NCBI GenBank assembly: GCA_910575435.1
Contig: CAJTGI010000014.1
Span: 1 to 64,000, forward strand
DNA: 64,000 nt
From: Clostridiaceae bacterium
GTDB lineage: Bacteria; Bacillota; Clostridia; Lachnospirales; Lachnospiraceae
Direction of reading: 5' to 3'
A program made the position numbers and the translations under genes. Positions within the stretch are counted from its first letter, which is position 1; every line of letters begins with the position of its first letter. This document shows, one piece after another, positions 33,133-41,647 of this stretch. Below the pieces are notes generated by a model. The model ran no database searches. It saw nothing but the letters and a program-made list of their open reading frames with translations, and was not told the DNA's origin.

Positions 33133-34332
33133 ATGTTGAATAATCATCAGATATTACAGAAAATGATGCGTCATGCATATGGGACGGTTCCATTTTATCA
33201 ACATTTGATGGATGGGGATGTGGTGGCAGAATCAATGGAGATTGACGACCTGCCCATCGTGGACAAGGAATGCATGGTCAAATCGGGGGATTCTATGCTA
33301 TCTTCCCGATATATTGGAAAATATATTGGAAAGCAGTTGAGTTGGACGAGAACCAGTGGAAGTTCCGGTATTTTGCACGAAATCTATTGGGATGACGAGG
33401 ATGAGAGAAAATCATTAAAAAGTTTGTGGCTGCTTCGGAAAAAATATTATGGAATTTCTCCCAGGCAAAAGTTGTGCTACTTTTTTCCATCTGATATTGC
33501 AGTAGAAAAATATATGGAAAAAGAACGTGTCCTGGCTGTGTCAAGATCTGTATTATACGATGGAAGCATGGAGGAGACATACCAAAAAATCAAGCAATTT
33601 CATCCGGAATGGATGATTCTTCAACCGAGCATTGCCCTGCTCTTGTGTCATTTGGCGGAAAAGTATGGGATATGGAATAATCTTCGCTATATAGAATTCA
33701 CGGGAGAATATTTAGAATTGCCGCTCAGGCATCGGGTGGAGGCTGTGTTTGGATGTAGGACTGCGAACCAGTATGGAACGAAGGAGGTGAATTCGATTGC
33801 TTACGAATGCCCGGAGGGGAACATGCATGTCATGTCGGACAATGTTTATCTGGAAACGGCGGGGGAGAATGTATGCGTGACTTCCCTTCGCAATTATGCC
33901 ATGCCCTTTGTGAGATATCAATTGGATGACAGGGGCAAGATTTCCAGAGGCGTTGCCTGCGCATGTGGCAGATGTGGGGATATCCTGACGTTAAGCGCCG
34001 GGCGTTCAGATGACTTTATCAAATTGGCGGATGGCGGCGTGATGCACGCCTATGCCCTGATGCAGATTGTTCATTCTATTAATTATCAATATGATGGTTG
34101 CATCATGCAGTATCAGATCATTCAAGCGGATTATGATTATTTTGTTTTTAAATTGGTTTTAGCGGAAGATGATAGCGAGGAAGAAATGAAAGATATCCTT
34201 CCTCAGTTGATTGCAAGGGGAGTGGATGAGAGAATGAATGAAGATTGCGTGACGGATGTACAGTTTGAAGAGGATATCTTTCCAGAAGAAAGGACAGGAA
34301 AATGCAGAATCTTTAGAACAGAAATCGCATAA
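33133..34332 (+). CDS. PaaK-like adenylate-forming ligase
   Basis: 399 aa. The ATG at 33133 has GGGG eight bases upstream, and 19 bases separate it from the ACP stop. The ANL-superfamily phosphate loop is SWTRTSGSSGILHEIYW (about 76-92). EFTGEYLE and NQYGTKEVNSIAYECP follow, matching the phenylacetate-CoA ligase / coenzyme F390 synthetase group. CACGRCGD resembles the zinc-like Cys cluster of that group. It should activate a carboxylic acid as the adenylate and load it either on CoA or, given the neighbour, on the carrier protein. The acid cannot be predicted from this sequence. Confidence 0.75.
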   Translation: MLNNHQILQKMMRHAYGTVPFYQHLMDGDVVAESMEIDDLPIVDKECMVKSGDSMLSSRYIGKYIGKQLSWTRTSGSSGILHEIYWDDEDERKSLKSLWLLRKKYYGISPRQKLCYFFPSDIAVEKYMEKERVLAVSRSVLYDGSMEETYQKIKQFHPEWMILQPSIALLLCHLAEKYGIWNNLRYIEFTGEYLELPLRHRVEAVFGCRTANQYGTKEVNSIAYECPEGNMHVMSDNVYLETAGENVCVTSLRNYAMPFVRYQLDDRGKISRGVACACGRCGDILTLSAGRSDDFIKLADGGVMHAYALMQIVHSINYQYDGCIMQYQIIQADYDYFVFKLVLAEDDSEEEMKDILPQLIARGVDERMNEDCVTDVQFEEDIFPEERTGKCRIFRTEIA

Positions 34333-34354
34333 GATTAAGAATAGGGGGATTTTT

Positions 34355-35575
34355 ATGAGAAAGAAATTATTTGTGGTAGGTTCGGCAGTGCTGATGTGTT
34401 TTAATCAATTTATATACGTGTCAAATGCTACCGCTTCGCCGGCAGTAGGAGATTATTTCGTGGATATGGAATCGGCAGGAAAGCAGAAGTTTAGTTCTGC
34501 AGATCTGGACAAATTGTATCCCATTGATGCTGACAGTCCAAAATGGAAGAAACTGGTGACCGAGGAAGACAAGTTTGCAAATACGCAGATAGCCTCCTCC
34601 GTTGCTGAGAAGATGGATACCGGGACTTTGCTGGAAGCGACATTGAAGAGCCCGATGCTATATACGGTGGAGAATGCTGACGACCGCGAGAGCGGTGCCA
34701 TGGCATTTTTGAAGAAGACAAATGCGGGACTGGAGCTGTTGGAAAGAAAGAGCGCAAAAGATGCAATAATAAATGAATATCTGTCCCTGGAGATTCCAGA
34801 GGAGACACTCAATGATTATTCGGAACTTGATCATTGCAATAGCGAGGATTACAATAGTACACTTATGAGATTGCTGGCTGACGAAGAGTTTTCAAAGAAT
34901 GTGGGGCAGGATAGTGCACCTTATTATAAAATCCATTTTTTGGAGGGTGCAATTCTTAGCGATGAAATCTATCCGAAATTAACGGTAGAACAAAAAAAGA
35001 AATTGTATGATAAGTCCTTAATTTTAAATGCAGAAAAAAAGAAGAGCGAAGTGTTTAGTTATGATGCAGAACTATCATTTACTAAGGCTTTGATGGCCGA
35101 TGATGCGCTGGCAGAAAAAATTTTTTTTCCCAAAAGTGCGAAGAAAGTAACAACTAGCACTGTGTATTTGAAAACGCCAAACGGAACAAAGGTAAAGGCA
35201 ATTAAATTTTCGGATAATAAGGTGAATTCCTCTGCGACTGTTTCGCAATATCAGATAAGTAATCCGGAAAAAAAGGTGGTTAAACCAGGATGGACTCGAA
35301 GCAACTGTCATGCATATACTTGGCCTGGTAAAAGTGAAGTATGGTTGCAAGATCCAGGTGCATATTATACAGATGGCAGTTATGTCAAAGTAAGTGGTGG
35401 AAGACCCACAGCAAACTATCAGAAAGTAACAGACAATTTGCATCAGCATTCTGCTATTGTTATAAATTGCGGAAGTCAGCGTGTTAGAACAAAAAGGAAT
35501 GGAAATCCAATCTATGAGTGTGATTTGAAGGTGGATTTTCCAAGCGGATATACTATCTATAAACGAGTATGTTAA
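34355..35575 (+). CDS. Secreted protein with C-terminal CHAP-like Cys/His domain
   Basis: 406 aa with GGGGG ahead of the ATG. A signal peptide ends near NATA-SPA (residue 28). Residues 30-260 are helical, acidic and not recognised. Residues 310-370 contain RSNCHAYTWPG (C318) and, after a DPGAYYTDGSY segment, NLHQHSAIVI (H365). This spacing recalls the Cys and His of CHAP/NlpC-like cysteine amidase domains. A catalytic role is therefore possible (peptidoglycan or peptide cleavage), but the third residue is not identified. It sits inside the carrier-protein operon, 22 bp after the ligase. Confidence 0.5.
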   Translation: MRKKLFVVGSAVLMCFNQFIYVSNATASPAVGDYFVDMESAGKQKFSSADLDKLYPIDADSPKWKKLVTEEDKFANTQIASSVAEKMDTGTLLEATLKSPMLYTVENADDRESGAMAFLKKTNAGLELLERKSAKDAIINEYLSLEIPEETLNDYSELDHCNSEDYNSTLMRLLADEEFSKNVGQDSAPYYKIHFLEGAILSDEIYPKLTVEQKKKLYDKSLILNAEKKKSEVFSYDAELSFTKALMADDALAEKIFFPKSAKKVTTSTVYLKTPNGTKVKAIKFSDNKVNSSATVSQYQISNPEKKVVKPGWTRSNCHAYTWPGKSEVWLQDPGAYYTDGSYVKVSGGRPTANYQKVTDNLHQHSAIVINCGSQRVRTKRNGNPIYECDLKVDFPSGYTIYKRVC

Positions 35576-35614
35576 TAATGAATGAAACCTTGAAATAGGA
35601 AAGGATGAAATTTT

Positions 35615-36460
35615 ATGGGGAAAAAGTATATTGTAATCAATGGGGTGATAGCACTATGCTTGGTGGCGAGTCTTCTTTTGAATGTCAGATACCTATATCG
35701 GAATATTGAGAATCATAGACAGGGGACACAGGACGAGATTACTGTCACCAATCAAAAAACTGCCGAGAAGAAAGTTGCTGAGGGAAAGGATGTAACGTTA
35801 TTTGATGCAAATCTCTCCATATCATGGGGGCCGGGAACGCCAATGGAGGGATGGTTTATTGAGCATTTAAAAGATAAATTTGGAATAGAAGTTCAGCAGG
35901 CGGATGTTTCTCCCGGCATGTTTGAAGGCTGTGAGAAAGGAGTAGAATTATGCTGGCTGGATTCCTATGTGAGTTATTATGAAGCTGTCAAAGCCGGAAA
36001 ACTACGGAATTTAGAGGATGAAATCAAAAAGAATCCGAAGGTCTATCAAAAATATCAGAAAGCGATTAAAAAAATGAAAGCCGATACCTATAAGCATACT
36101 GGTAAAAAGGGAGTTTTTGGCATTCCGGCTCAGTTAAGTTCCTTTGATGATGTTTGGAAGGAGGGGAATTGCGTGGTAGTTCCGGTGAATGCTCCCCACC
36201 CGCAACTTGCGTTGGAATTGCTTACCTATTCTGCTTCCGATGAGGGGATTATGGATATTGCTTTTGGCCCAAAAGGACAGATGTGGAAAAAGGAGAATGG
36301 TAAGTACGTGCTTTTGCGAGATTGGCAGAAGATATCGTCTGGAAATATGGCCAGGAAAGTCGTTAAAACTAAGAATGGAATGGAAGATTATTCCACTGCC
36401 GTGTGCAAGTTGCAGTTGGTAGGCAATGAAAGTCTGGGGCGTGAATTGCTTGCGAAGTAA
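35615..36460 (+). CDS. Membrane-anchored mini solute-binding-like protein 1
   Basis: 281 aa with GGAAAGGATG before the ATG. One N-terminal membrane helix (IVINGVIALCLVASLLLNV) and no lipobox. The outside part has ANLSISWGPGTP, GWFIEHLKDKFGIEV, GKLRNLEDEIKK and GKKGVFGIPAQ. Then come HPQLALELLTYSASDEG and FGPKGQMWKKENGKYVLL. These are recognisable N- and C-lobe pieces of family 1 extracellular sugar-binding proteins, but at roughly half the usual length. It is a paralogue of the next gene. With no ABC permease in the operon, it may sense or present a ligand and not feed a transporter. Confidence 0.6.
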   Translation: MGKKYIVINGVIALCLVASLLLNVRYLYRNIENHRQGTQDEITVTNQKTAEKKVAEGKDVTLFDANLSISWGPGTPMEGWFIEHLKDKFGIEVQQADVSPGMFEGCEKGVELCWLDSYVSYYEAVKAGKLRNLEDEIKKNPKVYQKYQKAIKKMKADTYKHTGKKGVFGIPAQLSSFDDVWKEGNCVVVPVNAPHPQLALELLTYSASDEGIMDIAFGPKGQMWKKENGKYVLLRDWQKISSGNMARKVVKTKNGMEDYSTAVCKLQLVGNESLGRELLAK

Positions 36461-36542
36461 TCTGCTGGCAGAACACATGGAACTTTTGTTTGCGCATACT
36501 TGTTTCTGCACAAGAAACATGTGCGGAAAAGGAGGAGATTTT

Positions 36543-37358
36543 ATGAAGAAAAAGCATATGATTATCACTGGTGCGCTTTCGTTTCTTTTGACGGCGAGCC
36601 TGATTCTGAATGGGATATTGATCTATCAGGATATCAGCAAGGCCTCAAATCAAAAAGAAACCATGCTGTTGAAAGCGAACCTTTCCATAGATTGGGTTCC
36701 CGGTACGCCCATGGGCGGATGGTTTATAGAGCATTTGAAAGAGAAATTGGGCATCCATGTCTGGCAGGAGGATTATCCCGTGGTGGAGGGAGATTCTATC
36801 GACTGCCTGAACTGGCTGGATCTGTGCTATATGAATTGTGCGGAAAGTTATTACGATGCGGTGAGGGAAGGAAAGCTGATGAATTTGGAAGATGAAGTCA
36901 AAAAGCGTTCCTGGCTCTATCAAAGATACCGCAATGCCTTCGACCAGATAAAGGCGGATACGCTCAAGCATGCGGGGAAAGAGGGCATCTATGGCATTCC
37001 GGCGGATTTGACATATTTTAATTCTAAGGGAGAGGAGGGGCTGTGTCTGACGATTCCTGTAAGTTCCTCCCATCCCAAGGAGGCGATGGAGCTGGTGGCA
37101 TATTCCGCATCCTACGAAGGGATTATGAATATAGCCTATGGGCCGGAAGGGCAGATGTGGGAAAAGAAAGATGGAAAATATGTGCTGCTGCAGGATTGGC
37201 GGGATGTAGAAACGAATGAGAAATTTGTGAAGACAAAAGACGGGATGGAAGATTATGATACGGCTGTGTGCAAGTTGCGACTGGTGGGCAGTTATTTGCT
37301 GGGGCAAAGACTATTGATTGAGACATCGGATTCCAAGAGAAAAGAAACAAAGAAATGA
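36543..37358 (+). CDS. Membrane-anchored mini solute-binding-like protein 2
   Basis: 271 aa. The ATG at 36543 follows AAGGAGGAG. It has the same plan as the preceding protein: an N-terminal helix (IITGALSFLLTASLILNGIL), ANLSIDWVPGTPMGGWFIEH, GKLMNLEDEVKKRS, GKEGIYGIPADL, and HPKEAMELVAYSASYEG with YGPEGQMWEKKDGKYVLL. Both paralogues end in GMEDYxTAVCKLxLVG. The two are clearly a tandem duplication that has diverged, chiefly in the middle. An 82-bp gap precedes it. A possible explanation is two ligand specificities or a heterodimer on the cell surface. Confidence 0.6.
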   Translation: MKKKHMIITGALSFLLTASLILNGILIYQDISKASNQKETMLLKANLSIDWVPGTPMGGWFIEHLKEKLGIHVWQEDYPVVEGDSIDCLNWLDLCYMNCAESYYDAVREGKLMNLEDEVKKRSWLYQRYRNAFDQIKADTLKHAGKEGIYGIPADLTYFNSKGEEGLCLTIPVSSSHPKEAMELVAYSASYEGIMNIAYGPEGQMWEKKDGKYVLLQDWRDVETNEKFVKTKDGMEDYDTAVCKLRLVGSYLLGQRLLIETSDSKRKETKK

Positions 37359-37365
37359 GGGATTA

Positions 37366-38589
37366 ATGAGATACCAAATCATTTTAGACGGATTGTCCTG
37401 GGAGGAGTTTCCTTGGAAATCCTTTTGCAAATATGCGAGGAGAAGGTACAGATACTTGAATTTCCCTGCCCAGGGAGTGGTTGAAATATGTGATGATTCC
37501 GGCCGCATATCGGAGTACGAGGCAAATATCATTGCAAAAGGCATGCTATCGGAGTATATGGATGATAAGTTCCCGCTGGAACAATACTTTCCGATAGATC
37601 ATGAAAAGTCGGTGTTGCCGATTGAGACAGATGTTATCGCTGATACCTATTTGTTTTTAAGCCTAAAACTGGCCATATTGCAGGCTGATGCCCGGAGTTC
37701 TTCTGTGATAGACCGCTATTTTCTTGATATTAGGGTAAACTATCACCCTGATTATTGGCATTTTTATGATTTTGAGGAAGATCTGGCATCTTTGCTGGAT
37801 ATAAAGGGAATTACTTATCAGGATATTCCGGTAAATGGCATATGCAATCTGGTAAAGGAAGCCATACAGAGGGGAACGTATATCATCATGCATTTGGATG
37901 AATTTTACATTTCCAGAAAGGTATCCTATAACCATCAGCATTTGGTGAAGGAAAATCTAATCTATGGATATGATGACGAAGAACGGGGATTTTACGCCTT
38001 TGGATTTGGCAGGAGAGAGCAAACGGAATCCTATTTCATTTCATATGACGAGATGGTTCTGTCCTTTGAAAAAGGAAGATTTTTTTACTTTAGCGGGGCA
38101 GCGTATTTGTCTATGGCTGGATTTTATCCAATTACGCTCATAGATATTTCTTGTAAAGATACTTTTAAATTGACAGAATCCTATTTGCTATCAAAGATGA
38201 AAGACTTTCTGCATCCAAAAGAGAGGCGGATTTCAAAGGATGATATCCAAGTATATGGCTCCGACGCATACGCATGGATTTTGGAGGAACTGGAGGGAAG
38301 GACGGACAGGGAGACGATAGATTATCGAACCTTTCACCTATTGTATGAACACAAGAAAAATGTTTATAGATGCATTCAGAAATTGGGAACGATGGGAGGG
38401 ATGGAAGAGGACTATCGGGAGGTGGTCAGGGGCTTTAACAGGTTACGCATTCTTTATATGAAAGAAGCGGGAATGAGTGAAAGATTAATGAAAACGCAAA
38501 AGATGTACAAGATTCAGGACGTCAATAGCAAATTCGTGATGCAATTCAAAAAGGAAATTGAAAGGGAAGCAAGGCTATGTGGGCTATAG
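37366..38589 (+). CDS. BtrH-like / C39-like protein, putative acyltransferase
   Basis: 407 aa. The ATG at 37366 follows GAGGG by four bases and lies 7 bp after the previous stop. No signal or membrane helix. The region around 180-230 (IIMHLDEFYISRKVSYNHQH, LIYGYDDEERGFYAFGFG, YFISYDEMVLSFEKG) has the papain/C39-like beta pattern of BtrH N-terminal domain proteins. BtrH moves an acyl group from an ACP to an amine in butirosin synthesis. Together with the ACP and ligase here, this suggests an acyl-ACP-dependent transfer step. The last 120 residues are helical and basic. A clear catalytic Cys was not identified, so this remains a family-level guess. Confidence 0.5.
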   Translation: MRYQIILDGLSWEEFPWKSFCKYARRRYRYLNFPAQGVVEICDDSGRISEYEANIIAKGMLSEYMDDKFPLEQYFPIDHEKSVLPIETDVIADTYLFLSLKLAILQADARSSSVIDRYFLDIRVNYHPDYWHFYDFEEDLASLLDIKGITYQDIPVNGICNLVKEAIQRGTYIIMHLDEFYISRKVSYNHQHLVKENLIYGYDDEERGFYAFGFGRREQTESYFISYDEMVLSFEKGRFFYFSGAAYLSMAGFYPITLIDISCKDTFKLTESYLLSKMKDFLHPKERRISKDDIQVYGSDAYAWILEELEGRTDRETIDYRTFHLLYEHKKNVYRCIQKLGTMGGMEEDYREVVRGFNRLRILYMKEAGMSERLMKTQKMYKIQDVNSKFVMQFKKEIEREARLCGL

Positions 38590-38667
38590 TCATTACAAAA
38601 CAGAAAATGAAGACAATCCAAAAAGAAAGCAAGGGAAGATAAAAAATACAATATTTAAAGCAGCGAT

Positions 38668-38710
38668 AAAAGTGCTGTATCCTTTTATTTATAAGGGTTA
38701 CAGCACTTTT
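38668..38710 (+). terminator. Terminator of the carrier-protein operon
   Basis: AAAAGTGCTGTA (38668-38679) pairs with TACAGCACTTTT (38699-38710) and is followed by TTTGCA. It closes the operon 79 bp after the last stop. The remaining gap up to 38888 shows no other feature. Confidence 0.85.
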
Positions 38711-38888
38711 TGCATTTTATAAACAGTTAAAGTCGGGAGTGCAAAGGCTGCAGATGAAAATGCCAAGAATGATGACGGGGGAGAAAAGTATAAATTATCC
38801 CTGAAAAAGTGTAATCTGTACCAAAATGCACAAATTAATTTTTAAGTATAGTATGATGGAAAAAATCATGAAAAGGAGTTGAAAGGAA

Positions 38889-38951
38889 ATGGGCAAAAAA
38901 TACAATACTTGCGTAGATTGGATTTACCGTAAGAAAGTGGCTCTGCAATAG
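38889..38951 (+). CDS. 20-residue peptide ahead of the adhesin gene
   Basis: ATG to TAG, MGKKYNTCVDWIYRKKVALQ, with AAGGAG and GAAAGGAAA upstream. It is basic with one Cys and one Trp. It could be a leader peptide for translational control of the adhesin gene 43 bp downstream, or the scar of a truncated gene: its MGKKY start resembles the mini solute-binding protein at 35615. Evidence is thin. Confidence 0.25.
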   Translation: MGKKYNTCVDWIYRKKVALQ

Positions 38952-38993
38952 ATGTATCAAAGAAGTTTGAAATACTTTAAGGAGGGAAGCTCA

Positions 38994-41630
38994 ATGAAGC
39001 AAAGAAGAAATAAGAAGATTAAAATATGGATTGAAAAATTTGCAGCATATGGAAAGCGTCATGGGAAGCCAGCGGTTTCACTGGCTGCGGTACTGGCTCT
39101 GTGTCTGGTTGCGGCTGCTGCGGCAGGAATCGTGCTGGCAGCGGATGATGGCTCCGGCCCCGTGGCTGTCCAGGCAGACGCCGACACTTTGGCAAAAACT
39201 TTGCTAAGTGAGGGGATAGAATATGAGGATGCTGTGATCCTAAATGGGGGCCGAGCATTTCAGTATGCCACATTTACCGGCCTGCCAGGGGACTACTATG
39301 ACTTCGGCGATGGTATTATTCTTTCCAGTGGCAATGCTGTCCAGGCTTTCGGATCCTACCCATCGGGTGTTGTGGGCACGACAAGCTCAACATATAAAAA
39401 TGCTCCGGATATCGCAGGGAAAGCATATTTCCGTCTCTATGAGACTTACGACAGCTACTGTAAGAAAGCGGGAGTCTCATCAAGTTCCCTCAATGATGCG
39501 GCGGTGTTCGCTATTAAGATTACTCCTTCCACCAGCGACCTGTCATTCCGATATTTCTTTGCCTCCAATGAATACAATCAACCCCCTCGCTATAACGATA
39601 CCTTCGCACTATGGGTGGTGCAGGATTTCAATGGGACGAACGAGAAATGGAACAATATTGCGAAAATTCCGGAGGACAGGATGCCGAAGGGTACAATGAG
39701 TAACGAGGTAAACATCCAGAACACCTGCCCCGGCAACATAAATAACTACAAAAATGACATTCCGGGCATCTATAAGTATAATGACTGCCAAAACATCGGT
39801 TATCTGGGTTGCACGGAGGCGCTGGATGCGGAAATTGATACTCTGACGCCGGGGCAGCCTGTCTGGGTCGTTATGGCAGTTGGTGATGCCAGAGATCGGT
39901 CACATGATTCGGCGGTGTTTATCAAGGCAAAAAGTATCAAGTTTGCCAAGGCCAGTGATGTGAGCATTACCTATGATGCGGATGGCGGTACATTCAGCGG
40001 TGGCGAAACGAAGGCAGTGAGAAATGTACCGCCGACGAGCAGTTTTACGGTAGGTGAGGGAATGGAAGCCCCTGCCCGGACGGGATATATTTTTGACGGC
40101 TGGTATACTGCCAGAGAGGACGGGCAAAAGGTTCAAGGCAGTATTACGGCGGAGACAGATACTGTCTACTATGCGCATTGGAGGCCCGTTACCAGCACCG
40201 TCACGGTGTCCGTGAAAAAGGATGGAGGTGCTATGCCGGCGGGAACAGTGGTGGAACTGCGGAAAAATGGTGCGACAGTCTGCAAACTTACCCAGAGCGG
40301 AACATCATGGATGAATGACGGCGTGTTAAACGGTACATATCAAGTGTTTGTAGACGGCGAAGATGTAGAACATAGTGTGAAAGTGGACGCTGTTTCACCG
40401 AACAGCACGTTCTCTGCCGATGCAGTAAATTATTATACTGTCGCTGTAAATGTGACACTGGATGGTAATGCATGGTCCGGTCAGACGGTAGCACTGTCAG
40501 ACGGTACGCCGTTAACCGGAAGTGGCCTCTACACTGCTGTCCTGCGGGAGAAGGCTTCCGGGAACAGCTATACCGTTCGAGTAAGCGGTAAAGACAAAGG
40601 TACCGTTACTGTGACAGCATCGGGAACGAAATCCGTCACCGCAGCCTACCATACCATCCAGGTCGCAGTAAACGACATCACAGCCTGGACTGACGCCTCT
40701 GTTACCTTGCGAAGGGATGGGGTGGATGTCCACAGGCTGGCCTATAACAGCCAGGCAAAGAAATATGAGATTATTCTTCCGGCAAATGACGCAGCGGTAT
40801 ACAACGTTTTTGTAGACGGCAGGGATGCGGGCAAAACGGTAAGTGTTAGCAGTAAAACAGCCGTGGTTACTTTCTACACCGCTTCGGTAAAAATTACCGG
40901 AGGCTTTTCCAATATGCCTGTAGCCATCACAAACGGTAAGGATAGTTATATCCTGACTGGCGGGAATACAAACGGAACTGCCTACACCTGCAAGCATGTC
41001 TTTGACCGGGATGGCGCCGGTTATGCCATTACTGTGGGCGGTACGATTGGGACGGTGGCAAATAAAGTTACCAGTGCCACTGCAGTGAATCTGACATATG
41101 ATGCGGTTACATTCAAAAATGCCAGTGGCGGGACACATGTCACACAGTATGTGTTGCGTGGAAAGCAGGCGCAGAATGTCTCCGTTCCCGTCAAAGAGGG
41201 CAGTGTATTTATGGGCTGGGCAACTGCTTCCGATGCGGCAAATGCAGACTTTAGTTTTAATACGGCAATTACCGCTGCCAAAACCCTGTATCCGGTTTAT
41301 GAGGCAGCGGGTATCAAGCTGGGAGAACACATCCAGACAGGCAATACCAGTGCTTACACCTATCAGCTGCCCAATCTGAGGATCAGGGGGTATTCCTCTG
41401 TTTCCTCTGTCGTGCTTACGGTGACGAACTGCTCCGATGTTACCGTGGGAAGTGGCATGACAAAAAAGACCAATCTGGACACGGGGGGAAACGGCACGAT
41501 TATCCTGACCTTTGGCAGTGAGATTACCGGTGCGGCGGCAGAGGCCAAGCTGCGGAGCATGACTGTTAAGGTAAAGGATGCCACGAAAAATCATTCAATC
41601 TATGCTACCGTCTACGGCGGCCAATATTGA
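38994..41630 (+). CDS. Secreted adhesin-like protein with choice-of-anchor L domain
   Basis: 878 aa. The ATG at 38994 follows GGAGGG. A long basic N-region is followed by a signal helix ([22 protein letters not shown]). Residues about 45-310 form a choice-of-anchor L type domain, with [34 protein letters not shown] and [20 protein letters not shown]. One InlB/Flg_new repeat follows (YDADGGTF ... [10 protein letters not shown] ... YYAHW). After it come several beta-sandwich units of about 80 residues, each with a 'Vxxx(L/V)DG' strand. No LPXTG is seen; the protein ends in TVYGGQY. The next gene lies 17 bp downstream. Probably displayed or released for surface binding. Confidence 0.75.
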   Translation: MKQRRNKKIKIWIEKFAAYGKRHGKPAVSLAAVLALCLVAAAAAGIVLAADDGSGPVAVQADADTLAKTLLSEGIEYEDAVILNGGRAFQYATFTGLPGDYYDFGDGIILSSGNAVQAFGSYPSGVVGTTSSTYKNAPDIAGKAYFRLYETYDSYCKKAGVSSSSLNDAAVFAIKITPSTSDLSFRYFFASNEYNQPPRYNDTFALWVVQDFNGTNEKWNNIAKIPEDRMPKGTMSNEVNIQNTCPGNINNYKNDIPGIYKYNDCQNIGYLGCTEALDAEIDTLTPGQPVWVVMAVGDARDRSHDSAVFIKAKSIKFAKASDVSITYDADGGTFSGGETKAVRNVPPTSSFTVGEGMEAPARTGYIFDGWYTAREDGQKVQGSITAETDTVYYAHWRPVTSTVTVSVKKDGGAMPAGTVVELRKNGATVCKLTQSGTSWMNDGVLNGTYQVFVDGEDVEHSVKVDAVSPNSTFSADAVNYYTVAVNVTLDGNAWSGQTVALSDGTPLTGSGLYTAVLREKASGNSYTVRVSGKDKGTVTVTASGTKSVTAAYHTIQVAVNDITAWTDASVTLRRDGVDVHRLAYNSQAKKYEIILPANDAAVYNVFVDGRDAGKTVSVSSKTAVVTFYTASVKITGGFSNMPVAITNGKDSYILTGGNTNGTAYTCKHVFDRDGAGYAITVGGTIGTVANKVTSATAVNLTYDAVTFKNASGGTHVTQYVLRGKQAQNVSVPVKEGSVFMGWATASDAANADFSFNTAITAAKTLYPVYEAAGIKLGEHIQTGNTSAYTYQLPNLRIRGYSSVSSVVLTVTNCSDVTVGSGMTKKTNLDTGGNGTIILTFGSEITGAAAEAKLRSMTVKVKDATKNHSIYATVYGGQY

Positions 41631-41647
41631 GAAAGGGGGACAAGAGC

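Noticed and set aside
40512-41594. 360-codon minus-strand open frame
   Set aside because: Composition is Cys/Arg/His-rich as expected for the reverse of the adhesin gene; no family resemblance or start signal.
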